NCBI RefSeq assembly: GCF_949987535.1
Contig: NC_080077.1
Span: 33,879,389 to 33,943,388 of the forward strand
Source: Balaenoptera acutorostrata
Lineage: Eukaryota; Chordata; Mammalia; Artiodactyla; Balaenopteridae
Direction of reading: 5' to 3'
DNA: 64,000 nt
Shown here: positions 50,857-63,020 of the stretch, in pieces
Position numbering within the stretch: position 1 is the first letter of the stretch
How the letters are laid out: each line of letters starts with the position of its first letter
Notes under the pieces: generated by a model
Databases searched by the model: none
What the model saw: only the letters and a program-made list of their open reading frames with translations
Told to the model about the DNA's origin: nothing
Made by a program: the position numbers and the translations under genes

Positions 50857-52560
50857 CTGAATCAGAAAAGAAAGATTGCAAAAAATCTTTTGACTTACTT
50901 ATTTTATAAATTTAAGTAATTCTATCTATTAAGTAGATGATTGGAACTATTTTTTGATGGTTAGAAATGGCATATTTATAAGTTTCTATTCAAGGGTAGG
51001 CTATCACAACTAAGTACTACTAATAATAGTCAACAAATAAAGATGGTTGTTTTTTGATGAATTAACAATGCATCTCACCGACCATGTTAAAACTTTGAAA
51101 TTTTAATAATTATGCAACAACCAGGAAAATATTAAACACCCAGAAAAAGTGTACTATTTTTCATGAATCAAAAGAAAAACACGATGAGAATTCCTGCATA
51201 TATGTCAGATAGTAGAATAAGTATTATTGAATATCTTTTGGGTTAAAAAAATGGGGACATAAAAGCTATATAATTTTTTTTCTAAAAAGCTCAAATTGCC
51301 ACTGGCATTTCAATGCATGATGTGTGAATAGATGTTTCACTTAAAATAAAAGAGTGCCTTTTCTAATTTATATACAGATTTCAAACCACATTTTACTTTA
51401 AACACAAAATAATGTGATCTAGCGTGAGGAAAGAAGAATGGAAATCTTGAAAATGAATACGATTTTCGGACAATTTTATAATCTCTTCTAGTAAGTAGGT
51501 CTCATATAACATGCCCTGTTTTCACTACAACACTGATAGACCACAGCCAGTCAGCCTTGCTCCAGGATTCTTGATCACCTTACCCCACAAAAGAAATACT
51601 AGACAAGACTTGAAAACTAAACTATGCTAAAACGTAGTTTTGTATTGTTACAAACTTCTCTCAAATACAAGTAGTGCTTCATTCCCACTGGACAAAATGC
51701 ATGGTGCACTGGAAATTTAGGAAGAAAAGATACATGTATTTGTTGCAAAATGGTAATGCTGCAAACACCATTTTTCTTTTTGTTGGTCTGCAAAAGCAGT
51801 TGATGCTGAAAAAGCAATAAAGTATATAGACCAGAGCTGCAACTCCTATTGGTCAGGTGCCATTAGGACACGATTTCAATTGCCTTCTAATGCATTAAAT
51901 CAATAGTACATGAATGAGTAATAAACTCTAACCTTTGCAAAATATGGGAACAAATTGATCAACTACTCATTACTCAACCTCATTATTCAACAAATTATTT
52001 TTTTTGCCTTCACAAAAATAGACCCACAAATACATAATTGACACATTCTTGCAAGCTTCTAGCTCTTTTAACTCAGCTTGATGCTGAGTTCATCTGCGTG
52101 CGCACACACACACATGCACACACAAACTCATATACATATATAGGCACTTGGAAACAGATTTTTAGACATTCAAGTGAAATTCTACAGAGCCAACATAATT
52201 AAATTATATTTCTTTATAGTAACATATCTGTCTCAATTACTATGCAGGAATGTTGTAATTCTCCTTGGATAGTAGATATAAACTTTTTTGAATTATGACA
52301 TTACAGTGGACTAAAATTTTTCCTTACATCATATATAAGGACTTATGAAAGAGGAAGTAGGAGTTACATCTTACTTGAGGTTAGAGTTTATTCTTTATGC
52401 TCCCAAATCCCTCATCTCCTCTCAATTTTCATACTGTCTGCAGGACCACTCAGAAATCGGACTGTTTTTCCTCTTGAAGGCCATCTTTTACATTCCCTTA
52501 GATTTGTTAATTCCAAGGTTGCTTCATCAGAGTTTCTGAGATTTAGAGTTTGCTACTCTG
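50857..52560. other. LAMA2 intron, no clear element
   Basis: AT-rich sequence between the 87-nt exon and the L2 block. A (CA)n stretch lies at about 52,103-52,125. No exon or named repeat could be supported. Confidence 0.5.
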
Positions 52561-53405
52561 TGTCATCCCCTGTGGAGTCTACTGAAATGAACTGGCTTCC
52601 GGGATCCCACCCCCTTATCCCAGTTCACTGATTGTTCCTTTTCAGTCTCCTTTGCTGGATCTACATCATGTCCTTGACCTCTTAATATGCTTCACAGTTC
52701 AGTCTTCAGGTTTCTCCTATCCTGTCCTGTCCTTTCTCCCCTAAATGGTCTCATTCAGTATTAAAAGGCTCTAAATATTGCATCTATCCTAACAGATCTA
52801 AAACTGAGTTCCCATCCTCCAAAAAATACCGCTAACCATTCTATCATTTTCCCTGTCTCTGTCAATGGCCATACTTTGCTTACATTGCTTCCATTTGCTC
52901 TGCCATAAACCACAGAGTCACCTTTGTCACCTTTCTCTCACATTCCACAGGTATTCTATCTGCAAATGCAGCTGGTGTTACCATAATTAATTCATTGCAT
53001 TATCCTGTTCTAAGCCACCTCTTGCCATTGGCAGATTTTTAGCCTTCAGGACATTTAGTTACTCACTGGAGCTTCCCTGACTCCACTTCCTGTCACCCTT
53101 CCCCTGTCCCCATTCACTCTGCTCCAGCTGCCCTGGATCCTTGCTGTCTACTACGCGTGGCCTGTCTTCAGGCCAGTGCACTTACTTTTTCCTCTGGCTG
53201 GGCTGCTCTTCCTCCAGATAGTCAGGTGACTCTCTCCATTACTTCATTCAAGGCTCTGAACAAGCCTCATCTGTTTGTGTTTGTGAAGATCTCCATCAAG
53301 CACCCTAACTAAAAGGGTACCCCATTCACTCCAAATTCACTGAGGCTGCCGTATTTTTTCCTGGTGGCACTTTCACTATCTGATACTACATTATATATCT
53401 ATTTG
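52560..53405 (+). repeat. L2 LINE, about 850 bp
   Basis: L2 order over a long span: 'tctaaaactgagttcccatcctcc', 'cagagtcacctttgtcacc', 'cctggatccttgctgtctac', 'ggctgggctgctcttcctcc' and 'caaggctctgaacaagcctc'. It is followed directly by an L1 3' end. Confidence 0.75.
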
Positions 53406-53810
53406 TGTTTTTTCAGCTTTATTAAAGTATAACTGGCAAATAAAATTGTAATATATTTAAAGTGTACATGTGATGATTTGATATACGTGTATGGTGTGAA
53501 AGGATTCCCACCATCTAGATAATTAACACATCTATCACTTCATATATTTACCTTTTTTTGTGTGAGAATTCACAAGTTCTACTCTCCTAGTAAGTATCCA
53601 TTATACAATAATGTTTTATCAACTGTGGTTACTATGTTATATATTAGATCCTTAGACCTTTTTCATTTTATAACTGAAAGTTTGCACCCTTTTACCACAC
53701 TCTCCCAATCTCTCCCGTTCCCTGCTCACTGGCAACGACCGCTGTACACTGTTTCCATAAGTTTGTTCGTTTTTAGATTACACCCATAAGTGAAACCGTG
53801 AAGCTTTTTC
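53406..53810 (-). repeat. L1 3' end fragment (L1MA/MB type)
   Basis: 'cagctttattaaagtataactggcaaataaaattg', 'tgtacatgtgatgatttgatatacgtgt' and 'ccatctagataattaacacatctatcac' are the complement of an L1 3' UTR. Confidence 0.85.
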
Positions 53811-54360
53811 TTTCTCTGTCTGGCAGAAACTGCTGAACACATTTGGAGAAATAAACTCCGAAAAACTCAAACTTGGCCTCATTGTAGAAGGGAGGAGAGG
53901 GCATTGAGCCTGGAAAGAGGGGTCAGATTGCAGAGGGTTTCTAATACTCTGCTAAAATATCTGAGCTTTCCTTGGTAGGCAGTGGAAAACCCTTGAGGGT
54001 ATGTGAGCAACGCTGTACTGTCACAATGGTTAAAAGTTTATTGTATTTGTTTTGGTAAGAGATATTGGAGACGTGAACTAATATGTGGGTGAGTTAGTAA
54101 CCACTTACCATCCCCCATCTATGAAGAGGGATATCTCAGCCTCCTTCATCTATGTTTCAGGATCTTTTTTTCTTATCTCAGGGAGAAGTGCTTCTCTTCT
54201 CATCATACATAGGTCTTTACTTTGTTAATTAATGTTCCAAACTTTATGTGATGACCTTAGGGGGTCATGAAATCACTTTAGTGGGTTTTGACTAAAGTTT
54301 CTTCTAATAATGCAAGAAAATAAAATTGAATAAAAGTTACAGTATATATTATATATGTAT

Positions 54361-54386
54361 AGCTAGCTAGCTAGCTAGCTAGCTAG
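54361..54386. repeat. (AGCT)n microsatellite
   Basis: Six and a half AGCT units. The unit is self-complementary, so the tract can fold on itself in either strand. Confidence 0.97.
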
Positions 54387-54639
54387 ATATCCACACACAC
54401 ATTTTTTGTGTTCTAGCTTATGATTAAAAAAAGGTTTTCTTACAGTGGTTGCAATCAATAAAGTTTGAAAGCCATTGAATTAGCCACTTTGATTTCATAC
54501 TTGATTCTTACATTGTCCTTTGCATAAAAATATACTTAAATTACATAAATCATATAAAACAAAAATGAAACAAATATGAAAACACTTTTTTGTTGATCCT
54601 GCTAATCAATCAAGGTAGTACTCTTTCTTTCCCTTCTTC

Positions 54640-55920
54640 AAATTTCTTAGAGCTGTACAGTCACACCCATGTGACCTAATGTCTGCTTCCACTATTGATT
54701 GTCAAAATCCATCAGGGACCTGCACAGTTAATTGCCACTGTATGTACTTAGTCTCCCTTGGGAGAGCAGCATCCAATGCTCATTCGTTGCTGCTCCTTTC
54801 TCTCACTGTGTCAGTGGCAGTGTGGCCTCAGTTCCGTTGCCTCCCTCACAGCTCTTGTCTTGGCTCTTCTTTCTCTTCTGACTTCTCTAGTGTACGTAGT
54901 CTTGTCTTTCCTTCTTTCCATGTGCTCCCGTTGAGTAACATGACCCTGGGGAGTCTTATCTATAATTCATTTACTAACGTATCTCTTCCTTCATCTGCCC
55001 TCCCAATTTTCAGGTTTTAACTTCTTGTGGCTATTTGCATATTTCCATTCAGATAGACCTTTCATATCAATTTAACTTATTTGAAACATAAATTGTCTTT
55101 CTTCTATAGCAGCTCTCTCCTGGTTTCTATTTCAGTTAATGACCCCACCATTTTAGGGGTCAACCTGGCTACAAATCCCTGGTTTCAAATCCTGCTTTGC
55201 CTAAACCTGTCATATCAAATTAGTTATCAACCCTGTAGAGCTGCATTCAACAATTTTCTCACATCCATCCCCTTGTCTCTATTCTTGTTGCTATTACCTA
55301 CTTTCAGGTTCTAATTATCTTTTGCCTAAGCTAGTGCAATAGCTTTTTAATCAGTCTCTTTGCTTTTCTTATTTTCCTGTTTCAATTCATTATACTCAAT
55401 TCCATCATAATAGTCTTCCTAAAGTGTGGCTCTCAGCACATTAATTTTTTTTTTAATAAAGATTTGTAGTGTTTCCTCATTACATAGAAAATTACATAGC
55501 AATTTCTTAGACTGGTATTCACGGATTTCTACAGTATGGCCTCCATTCTCTCATTCATTGCCTTCTGTAATTATGAAATTCTATTTGAACCCATGCTCCA
55601 AACTCTTAACAGTTCTTAAACATGACTTGTGTTTTCTGCTGCTAAGCTTCTGCTCCTTAAATTTTCTACTATCTCTACCAGTAAAAACCCTTCAATCCAC
55701 TGTAAATTTAATAATTTAAATACATCTAAAATTAATTATAAATACTCCTACTTCTTTAAATATGTTCTTAAAGTTTCCACAGCCAACTGTGGTACTTTGT
55801 GCCTTGAATTCTCTTTATATCTCAGTTGACCTCTCTGAAGACACCCATTTTACTGTGAGCCTCTCCAAGAGATGTTATGCTTCTTTTTTATATCTCCTGG
55901 AGCTTTTGCTATAGTCTGCC
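54640..55920 (+). repeat. L2-like LINE fragments
   Basis: Pyrimidine-rich text with L2-like phrases, including 'aataaagatttgtagtgtttcctcatt' and 'actggtattcacggatttct', and L2-like clusters of 'ctttct' and 'cctcc'. It is more diverged than the copy at 52,560. An assignment to L2 is likely but not certain. Confidence 0.5.
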
Positions 55921-56777
55921 CAACAGGAAATTATTAATTAATTATTGAATTTTTCTAATCCAGATCATTTACATTTTAATAAACAATAAACAGCATTCTC
56001 TTGTTCAAAATCTGGTCATCAGAGGTAGATTAGGGAAAGGAAAATGATATTTTTCATACACCTACCACTTGGTGCTTGGATGAACAATAAGATCATGTAT
56101 TTTATCCTCATCAATATCCCACTTACCTAAAAATTTACATTTGAGACCCTATGCAAAACTTGTGACTCTGTTCAACCGAAAAGAGGTGCTTACAGAAGAA
56201 AGGGAGACAATTATGTGCAAATGTTTTCAAAATGTAAACAAAGCCAGAGATGGAAAAAGAAACTTAGTGAGTATAGGTGGAAATAGCTCTTCATCTGAGT
56301 TGCTTTGTGCTTCTTATACACTGAAGATAAGGTGTCCAGGATTCTAATTCTGAACAAAGTGCCCTACATTCTTTTCAAAAGCAAATTCTTAGAGAAAATA
56401 TGCCCTACAATGTAGAGATTGATGTCTATAAATCACTTAGCAGAAAGTATAGATAGCCTTAGCAAAAAGGTAGGTGAAAACACCTAGGGGTTTTCATCAA
56501 TACATAAACAGTGCAGAATGTTCTGACAGCACTAAAATAAAATATGCCAGCGTTTGTTTCCCCTTATGGCTGTGTTTCCATGGTACCAAGCTCAGACTAT
56601 CTTAACAGAAAGGGGGTTGTGATTCTGGGAGATACTGACTTACTCTGGAGCATAACAATAAGTCACCCTGCTTTAACAACATTATTTTTCAATTATTTCC
56701 TTGATAATTCTTTACCAATCATGAATTAAACACATAAAATGAATGGAAACAGCTAAAAAATTTATATAATATGCATC

Positions 56778-57226
56778 AAACAATCCTTCATACTGCTGAA
56801 CTGAATGAATAAGCATTTTCAGAACTCTAATGAAAAACTGATGAACTCATAAAAGTGCTAACAAAAGATCAAGATGAAAAAAAAAAGAAATTAATTACAT
56901 GGGACTGAGTGAACTGATGAGGATGAGTATAATTTTTGTGACTTTCTGTCTGAATTAAAAAAAAAAAAAATCCCACAAGGACTCAGAGGCAAAGAATATA
57001 CAAATCAATTTTCACTGCAAAGTAAAGGAGCTGTTACAGTGGAGGATTACTGGACTGAATGTCAATATTATGACATAGTATGAGTGTGTTTCATGTTTGG
57101 TAATTGCAATCATTGTTGCTTTTGTTGTGGTCATCCATGTACAATGCTTGGTGTCAGTCTATTTATCTCTTGTAAAAATAAAATACAGTGTGTGTGTGTG
57201 GAAAAAAAAAAAAACAATCCTTCATA
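56778..57226 (+). pseudogene. Processed pseudogene of an unidentified mRNA (3' part)
   Basis: A 15-bp duplication, aaacaatccttcata, flanks the insert (56,778-56,792 and 57,212-57,226). The insert ends with a poly-A signal AATAAA (57,177-57,182), a GT run and an A-tail of about 13. A coding end is visible: frame from 56,913 reads TDEDEYNFCDFLSELKKKK, continues after the A-run to GKEYTNQFSLQSKGAVTVED and closes with YWTECQYYDIV and TGA at 57,081. Further upstream a second frame reads VLTKDQDEKKKKLITWD, so the copy carries at least one frameshift. I do not recognise the parent gene. Confidence 0.72.
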
Positions 57227-57567
57227 GCTGAATTTATGGCAGAACTATATGCAAACACTAGACCTTTCTAAAAATTTATAAAATTATGCACATTTGTACA
57301 TATATTATTTATTTCATAAATATAAGTTAATATTGGTATTTACATTTTAATTAATAAGCATTATTTATTTGGGACAGAGTTTTAAAAGAAAAATGAACCA
57401 TAGAGTATTATGTGCTCACTTTTGTCATGTTTTTATGTTGTTTAAAAAAATCTATCTTAAATTGAGATTTTTGTCTACATGAAAAGAATAGCCAAGTCAT
57501 AGAAAGCCCATGTGCTACACAGATGGGGTTACTGATTGGGAAACATGGTAATATTTCACAATCTTAC

Positions 57568-57692
57568 TTGTTGCTGGAAGAAATCAGAGGGCAAGCACAT
57601 TGCTGACAGTCATCTGGCAATCCCTTGACAATGCCATAATATCCAAGAACACATCGTTCACAGAAGTCACCAGCAGTGTGATGTTGACAATT
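57568..57692 (-). CDS. LAMA2: LAMA2 exon (5'-most in window): laminin EGF-like repeat
   Basis: The exon encodes about 42 residues, starting [20 protein letters not shown] and ending at PLISSSN. The CQHxTAG...CxxC..GYYG pattern is the second half of a laminin-type EGF (LE) module, followed by CQQCAC, which begins the next one. LE repeats form the rigid rod of the short arm and are held by disulphides. The acceptor is 'tttacag' before AAT at 57,692. The donor is GTAAG just below 57,568. It starts in phase 0 and leaves two bases (AA), completed by T of the next exon to give Asn. The upstream partner exon is not in the window. Confidence 0.96.
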
Positions 57693-59644
57693 CTGTAAAG
57701 GAAGAGGGGTGTTTGTTTTTAAATTAATGAAGGAATGTAATTTATCATACAGCTCCCCACCTTCGAGTGTGTGTGCTCCTGTGAACACACATGCGCATGT
57801 GCACACACACATCATTGAGAGAGAACTCAGTTCTTAAACATATTGATACATATTTTTAAAGAAGCTCTCTGATTTGAGAAACGAATACTGGGCTGTTGTA
57901 GCTATACTGACAAGAGTTTCTGTTCTCTTTTCCCTACATCAATCTCTGCATTAATTTTTCTCTTACTCTAATCTGGGGAATAGACTTCACAAGTTTCTAA
58001 AATTTATTGTATCATCTGGCTATTTATGTTTCTTCTCTACAAGGTGTTAAAAAAGTGCTAAAAGTCCTGGGGTCTTGGTGCATACCCATCAGTGGACTTT
58101 TTGAAACCAAACCAAGGTGGAAAACATAAATATTTTAAGAGGCAGAAATAGCAAAAAAAAAAAAAAAAAAAATTAAGCCTAGTTACCACATTAAGAATGT
58201 TATTCATCTAATTCTTGCCAAATGTCGATCATTCTTTATAGATAGAGAGGACCCAACCTAAAACCAGGGATCTCAAGTCAATATTTTCTTTTTATGTTTG
58301 CATAGTAAGAGGCACTTGGGTAATATGCTTTAAGACACTTCTATAAGAAAATGAGAACAGTTTCAGAATATTGTGTAAACAGTTTTGAAATTAAAATTCT
58401 CACAAAGTGGAATTTTATTTAACAATATATTTAGCAATTACTCACGCAATACGGACTTAGGAAGAGCTACAAGCCAGGTACTGAGAAAGGCACCGGGAGG
58501 AATCAAATGAGGGAAAAGGTAAAATAACATTCTAACCTATAAGAATGTATTTCCACTTCTGGAAAAATTTTTTAAAATGGCAAATAAGAAACATGGCAAA
58601 TAAGAAATGTGGAATTTAGTGGAAATGGGACAGTTGACTTTAGGAGTTGAGAAAAAGGAAGAAATAGAAGGAATTTAGAGTTGGATTTTAGCTTGATTTT
58701 ATAAAACTGCATTTGGAATGGCCAGAAGGGTAATTTCTTATAAATAGTATTTTTTAAAAGGTTAAGAAGCAAAAATGTCAGTAACAAAATAAATGTATAT
58801 ATATGCTAGTGAACCCATCTCCTGATCAGCTCAGCTGGAACCGCATAGCCACCTGTGGGCTCTACAGTAAATTTCCCATACACTGGGCTCTCTGCTTTAT
58901 TCAATTAATCTAGAAGAACATATTTATTTTTCATGTGTCGTCTAATGGCCAGTGTTTGGTATGGTATGTGTGGTCATTCACCACAAACAGTAACTGAAGT
59001 CTCTTCCTCTGACTCTTTTTATGTTTGTGTTACTCTCTGGGGAGAAACCATGCCATTATCACAATGAATTTTAGAATACTGTGGGTTTTTTTTTTTTCAT
59101 TCTTTGGTGCTATATTTGAAAATACATTGTGTTACTTACAGATAGATTTTATAATTCACTCTTAAATGGATCCAGGTTTCTATATGATAGGATGCAAATC
59201 TCAAATCTTCTAATTCCCCACCTCACTCTCAGCAGATGTTAGCCCTCTATTTTCAGGGAAAAGGAAGCCCTCATTGGGTGTTCCCTTAGCTTCCTGCCAA
59301 ACAACACACCGTCTTGTCTGCATTACTTTCCATCCCTTCGACTTTTAGTTCTGTTCACAAGAAGTGGTGTGTTGTTCTCTGTCTAAAGCTGCTCTCTTCC
59401 TAAACTCTGGTTTAGGAAGAAGGCCCTCCTGTCTCCCATTTCCTCCAGCACCTGCATTTTCTCCTTCTTTGATGGCTTATTTCCATTGACAGTTGAGGTT
59501 GGTCAAGCTTTTCTTATTTTAAAAAAATTTCTGGGGTTTCTGGACAACTTCCATCCTATGTTTGATAGGCTTTCTAAAAGCATTGTTTACATTGCTGTTC
59601 TCTACTTCCTCATCTCCCTTTCACCTCTTCATTCTTTAAACAGG

Positions 59645-59738
<94 letters not shown>

Positions 59739-59751
59739 GTATATATATATT
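59645..59751. repeat. Compound microsatellite (CT)n(GT)n(AT)n
   Basis: (CT)13 at 59,645-59,670, then (GT)12 at 59,671-59,694, then (AT)n from 59,695 to about 59,735, followed by a broken AT stretch. It abuts the next L1 fragment. Confidence 0.97.
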
Positions 59752-59754
59752 CTT

Positions 59755-59895
59755 TTCCATTATAGGTTATTACAAGATATTGAGTATAGTTCCCTGCGCT
59801 ATACAGTAGGTCCTTGTTGTTTATCTATTTTATATATAGTAGTGTGTACATGTTAATTCCAGACTCCTAACTTATCTCTTCCCCTCCCCCAAACA
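59755..59895 (-). mobile_element. L1 3' UTR fragment
   Basis: 'ttacaagatattgagtatagttccctgcgctatacagtaggtcc' and 'tgttgtttatctattttata' are the complement of the cetartiodactyl L1 3' UTR also seen at 42,193. Confidence 0.8.
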
Positions 59896-59899
59896 GGCT

Positions 59900-60840
59900 T
59901 CTGATTTCACCATTGAAAGATAAGTCCAGACTCATGCACAAGATCTTTGTTGCTAAATCAAAATTTACTGACAATAATCACTCTTCATGATATATGAATT
60001 ATCTGCAGCAGCTGATATTTCTGGCCACTCTTTCTTTGAAATTTTCTCTTCCTATGGGTCCTTTAATAGTACAGTATGTTGATCGTTTTCCTACCTCTAT
60101 GGCTACTCTTTCTAACCCTCCTTCATGGATTCTTCTTCCCCTTTCTGTTGAGTAAGATTGGGGTCCTTGATTCTAATTTTGGCTCTTATCTCTTTTCTTT
60201 CCTACATTTTCTACCTTGGTGATCTTAACCATTACTAGAACTTCAGCTATCTTCTATGTACCCCAAACTCTAAATTGTATATATTCTGCCTAGATATCTA
60301 TCTCTAATGAGTTCCAGACTTATGTTTCTAATTGCTTCTTAGCTAGGTCTTATTGCATAATGCAAAAGCATTTGAATTTGAGATGTCAAAAATCAAGCTC
60401 ATCTCTTTTAAAACCTGCTAATACTCCTGCATTTCCCATTTCATTTGTGGTCACTATCATCTCTCTGGCATGGCAAGGAAGACCTTTATAATCTGGCTTC
60501 TGTTTACCCCTCCAGCCTTCTGCCTAGCCACTGCAAACTTTGCACTCTATGCTAAACCCATATGCGACCATCTGGAATTCTCAAATTATGCAGTGCTCTC
60601 TCTTACCTCTAGGACTTTTCATATGCAAATCCCTTGTTCTGGAATGTTTTTCCTCCTCTTACCTGGCTAACACCTATTCATTCAGCTCTCATTTTCACTG
60701 TTGCTTTCTCTAATAAACATTCCCTGATGCCCCAAGTCTGGGCTAAATGCTCCGTCTAGCTCAACACAGTGACTGAAATATGTTGACATTCAATGACTAT
60801 TTTGAACGACTGAATAAATGAATGTATGTTCTAGGTATTA
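59900..60840 (+). repeat. L2 LINE fragments
   Basis: L2 text in order: 'gttccagacttatg', 'gaagacctttataatctggcttctg', 'cttgttctggaatgttttt', 'cctgatgccccaagtctgggc' and a tail of 'gactgaataaatgaatg'. It may be a nearly continuous 900-bp L2 copy. Confidence 0.72.
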
Positions 60841-61879
60841 TAGAGAAAACTGGTCAGGCTTCTTAAGATGAAAAAGGCCAAGCTTCAAGTCTGATGACTT
60901 TGCAGAAAGGTGGTTAGCAGGGAAAGAGGGTTTGTCGTATTTGGATATTGATTTAAGTACCATAATCCTCTCTCATTCAATCATCCAAAGGAACCACTGT
61001 ATTTTAGCAATAAAATAGCCATTCCATATTTAACAGTAGCATGGTGAGTGATAATGGTTCCAAGATAAAATAATTATCTATGAATTGCAGTCTCAAATCA
61101 TTCAGCAAGGTGCCAAATGATGAATAAGTGTCAACTGGGGAGTGTTTTAAGAACATACTTTATAGTTATAGAAATGAACATGTGCCCCAAAATACATGGA
61201 ATCTAGAACAATAATTGTCAGCTTTTGCCTTTGTAAAAAAACTAACTGCATGAGTTATTTTATGTAACCTCCTATAACGTCAATAACTGAATCAAAACAA
61301 AAAATAATGCTAATCATTACTAAAAATACAGAGATTGAAAAATATGGTTTGCCTCTTTTATACCTACAACTCCATATAATTTCTTCACAGAGAAAGCAAA
61401 TATTTTAACTTTCTCTGGACAGTCAATCTTTCACAGGGTTGCTGACATACTAAACTTGGTTAACGGAATCAAATGTCCCTGTTAGGTCCACAAACACAGC
61501 ACATAAATCATGATGCTATTTTTGAAACTTTTTGACATCGACCTTTCGTATGACTTTCCTGTCTGCTCTGAAATAGTGGACATACTATTTCCTTGTACAG
61601 AAATTAATCTTTAGGAAAAGTTTTTATATTTTGAGATGCCTAATGAGAAGTTTAATGATCTCGAGATTAATATGTGCTACTATCTTTTCAATAGTAGATC
61701 AGAATATATGGCATTTGTTTTTGTTTTTGTTTTTTGTACATGGGAAAACTGGTGGTATATATTCTTTCCACTAGATCAAATGAATATTATATTTATATTT
61801 GGTATCTTAAAACTAAGGTGAGAAGTTACTTAACCTTCTTTCCTTATAGGGATGCCTCTACACATTCCTTGACGTATTA

Positions 61880-62150
61880 TTAAATGCACGGATTCTTATA
61901 AGGCAGCCCTTTTCATCTTGTATAACTACAAGCTATAAAGTTTTTCCTTATGCTGAATGAAAACTTGTTTCACTCTAATTTTTAGTCAGTGATCCAAATT
62001 CTGCCTTCTGAAGCTATGCAGATTAAGTCTAATTCCCATTTCCTGGGGAAAGTCCTCAAATATCTAAAGAACACAATTATTTCCTAAATCTTTTTTCAAT
62101 CTAAATACCTTTTTTTCCCAAGCTAAACAGCTAACAACTCTGGTTACTCA
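61880..62150 (-). repeat. Possible CR1/L3 LINE 3' part
   Basis: 'aaatatctaaagaacacaattatttcctaaatc' followed by 'caagctaaacagctaacaac' resembles the antisense 3' region of CR1/L3 LINEs. It is highly diverged. Its link to the block at 62,480 is by position and strand only. Confidence 0.35.
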
Positions 62151-62249
62151 GAATTTCTCTTAAAATAGAGATTATTAATTTTGCAAATGTATTTAACGTA
62201 CTTCCTTCCTTGATCTTGATCTTGTACAAATGAATCTGTAGTCAAGTAA

Positions 62250-62440
62250 GAACTCCTATTTCACAGAAGTTGCTACTATGTGTCATTTCCTTTGCTCTTT
62301 CCCTTAAACACTAGAATATAAACTCCTAGAGGGCAATGTTCACACATTCCTCATCATTATTCTCCCAGCACCCACCACAGTGCCTGAACTTTGGAAATAC
62401 TTATTAACAAATGCCTCAAGGATGAATAAACAAGTGAGCC
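62250..62440 (+). repeat. L2 LINE 3' end
   Basis: 'gaatataaactcctagagggcaatg', 'cccagcacccaccacagtgcctgaac' and 'aaggatgaataaac' are L2 3'-end text. It lies between two CR1/L3-like blocks and may have inserted into them. Confidence 0.8.
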
Positions 62441-62479
62441 TACCTAAGTTCAAAACCTATTCTATTAATTTCATCTCGT

Positions 62480-62800
62480 TAATTGTAGCTCATAGTTCCA
62501 CCTGCCAGGCTCTTTTTGATTCTTGACCACCATTCAACACAGTAGGTAAAACTTCTAGCTTTACGTCATCTGAATATTTGATAGATCTCATCCAAATCAC
62601 TGATAAAGATTTTGAACATGACAGGGTCAAGCACAAACCCTATGCCTCATCATTGGAGACATCTCTAGAACTTATTCGAGGTCATGCTGTTCAGCAACTT
62701 CTAACTTCTGTTACCTGATTACCACTTGGCCCATATTTTCAACCATGTTTGTGAGGATATAATGAAACATTCTATCAAATGCCTATTTAAACAAACCAGA
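62480..62800 (-). pseudogene. Decayed CR1/L3 LINE reverse transcriptase
   Basis: Translated on the minus strand, near 62,785 the sequence reads AFDRMFHYILTN, matching the CR1-family AFDxVxHxIL motif. Near 62,630 it reads LDPVMFKIFISDLDE, matching GPxLFNIFINDLDE, followed by a degraded SDDVKLEV for the FADDTKL catalytic box. Stops and frameshifts are scattered. This is an ancient relic, in sense with LAMA2. Confidence 0.72.
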
Positions 62801-63020
62801 GTTTGAACCATAGATCTAACCCTTATAGGCTTATGACTTAAGCAAATTATATAATTTCTCTCAGCATCAGTTCATCAACTGTATTAGAAGGAATAATCCT
62901 GTCTGTCTCATAAATTTACTGTAAGAATAAATGAGAAAAGATCTATCTACAGTGGCAAGCCCTGGTTCTGGTACATATATAAGGTTGGACACATGGTAGC
63001 TGTTACCATTTTTACTAAAT
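62800..63020 (-). repeat. MIR SINE remnant
   Basis: In plus orientation the reverse MIR order is visible: 'gagtttgaaccatagatcta', 'atgacttaagcaaattatataatttctctcagcatcag' and 'gtaagaataaatgag'. Confidence 0.65.

Noticed and set aside
59486..59809. 107-codon ORF with SLSLSL, CVCVCV and YIYIYI runs
   Set aside because: It is a translation of the compound microsatellite.
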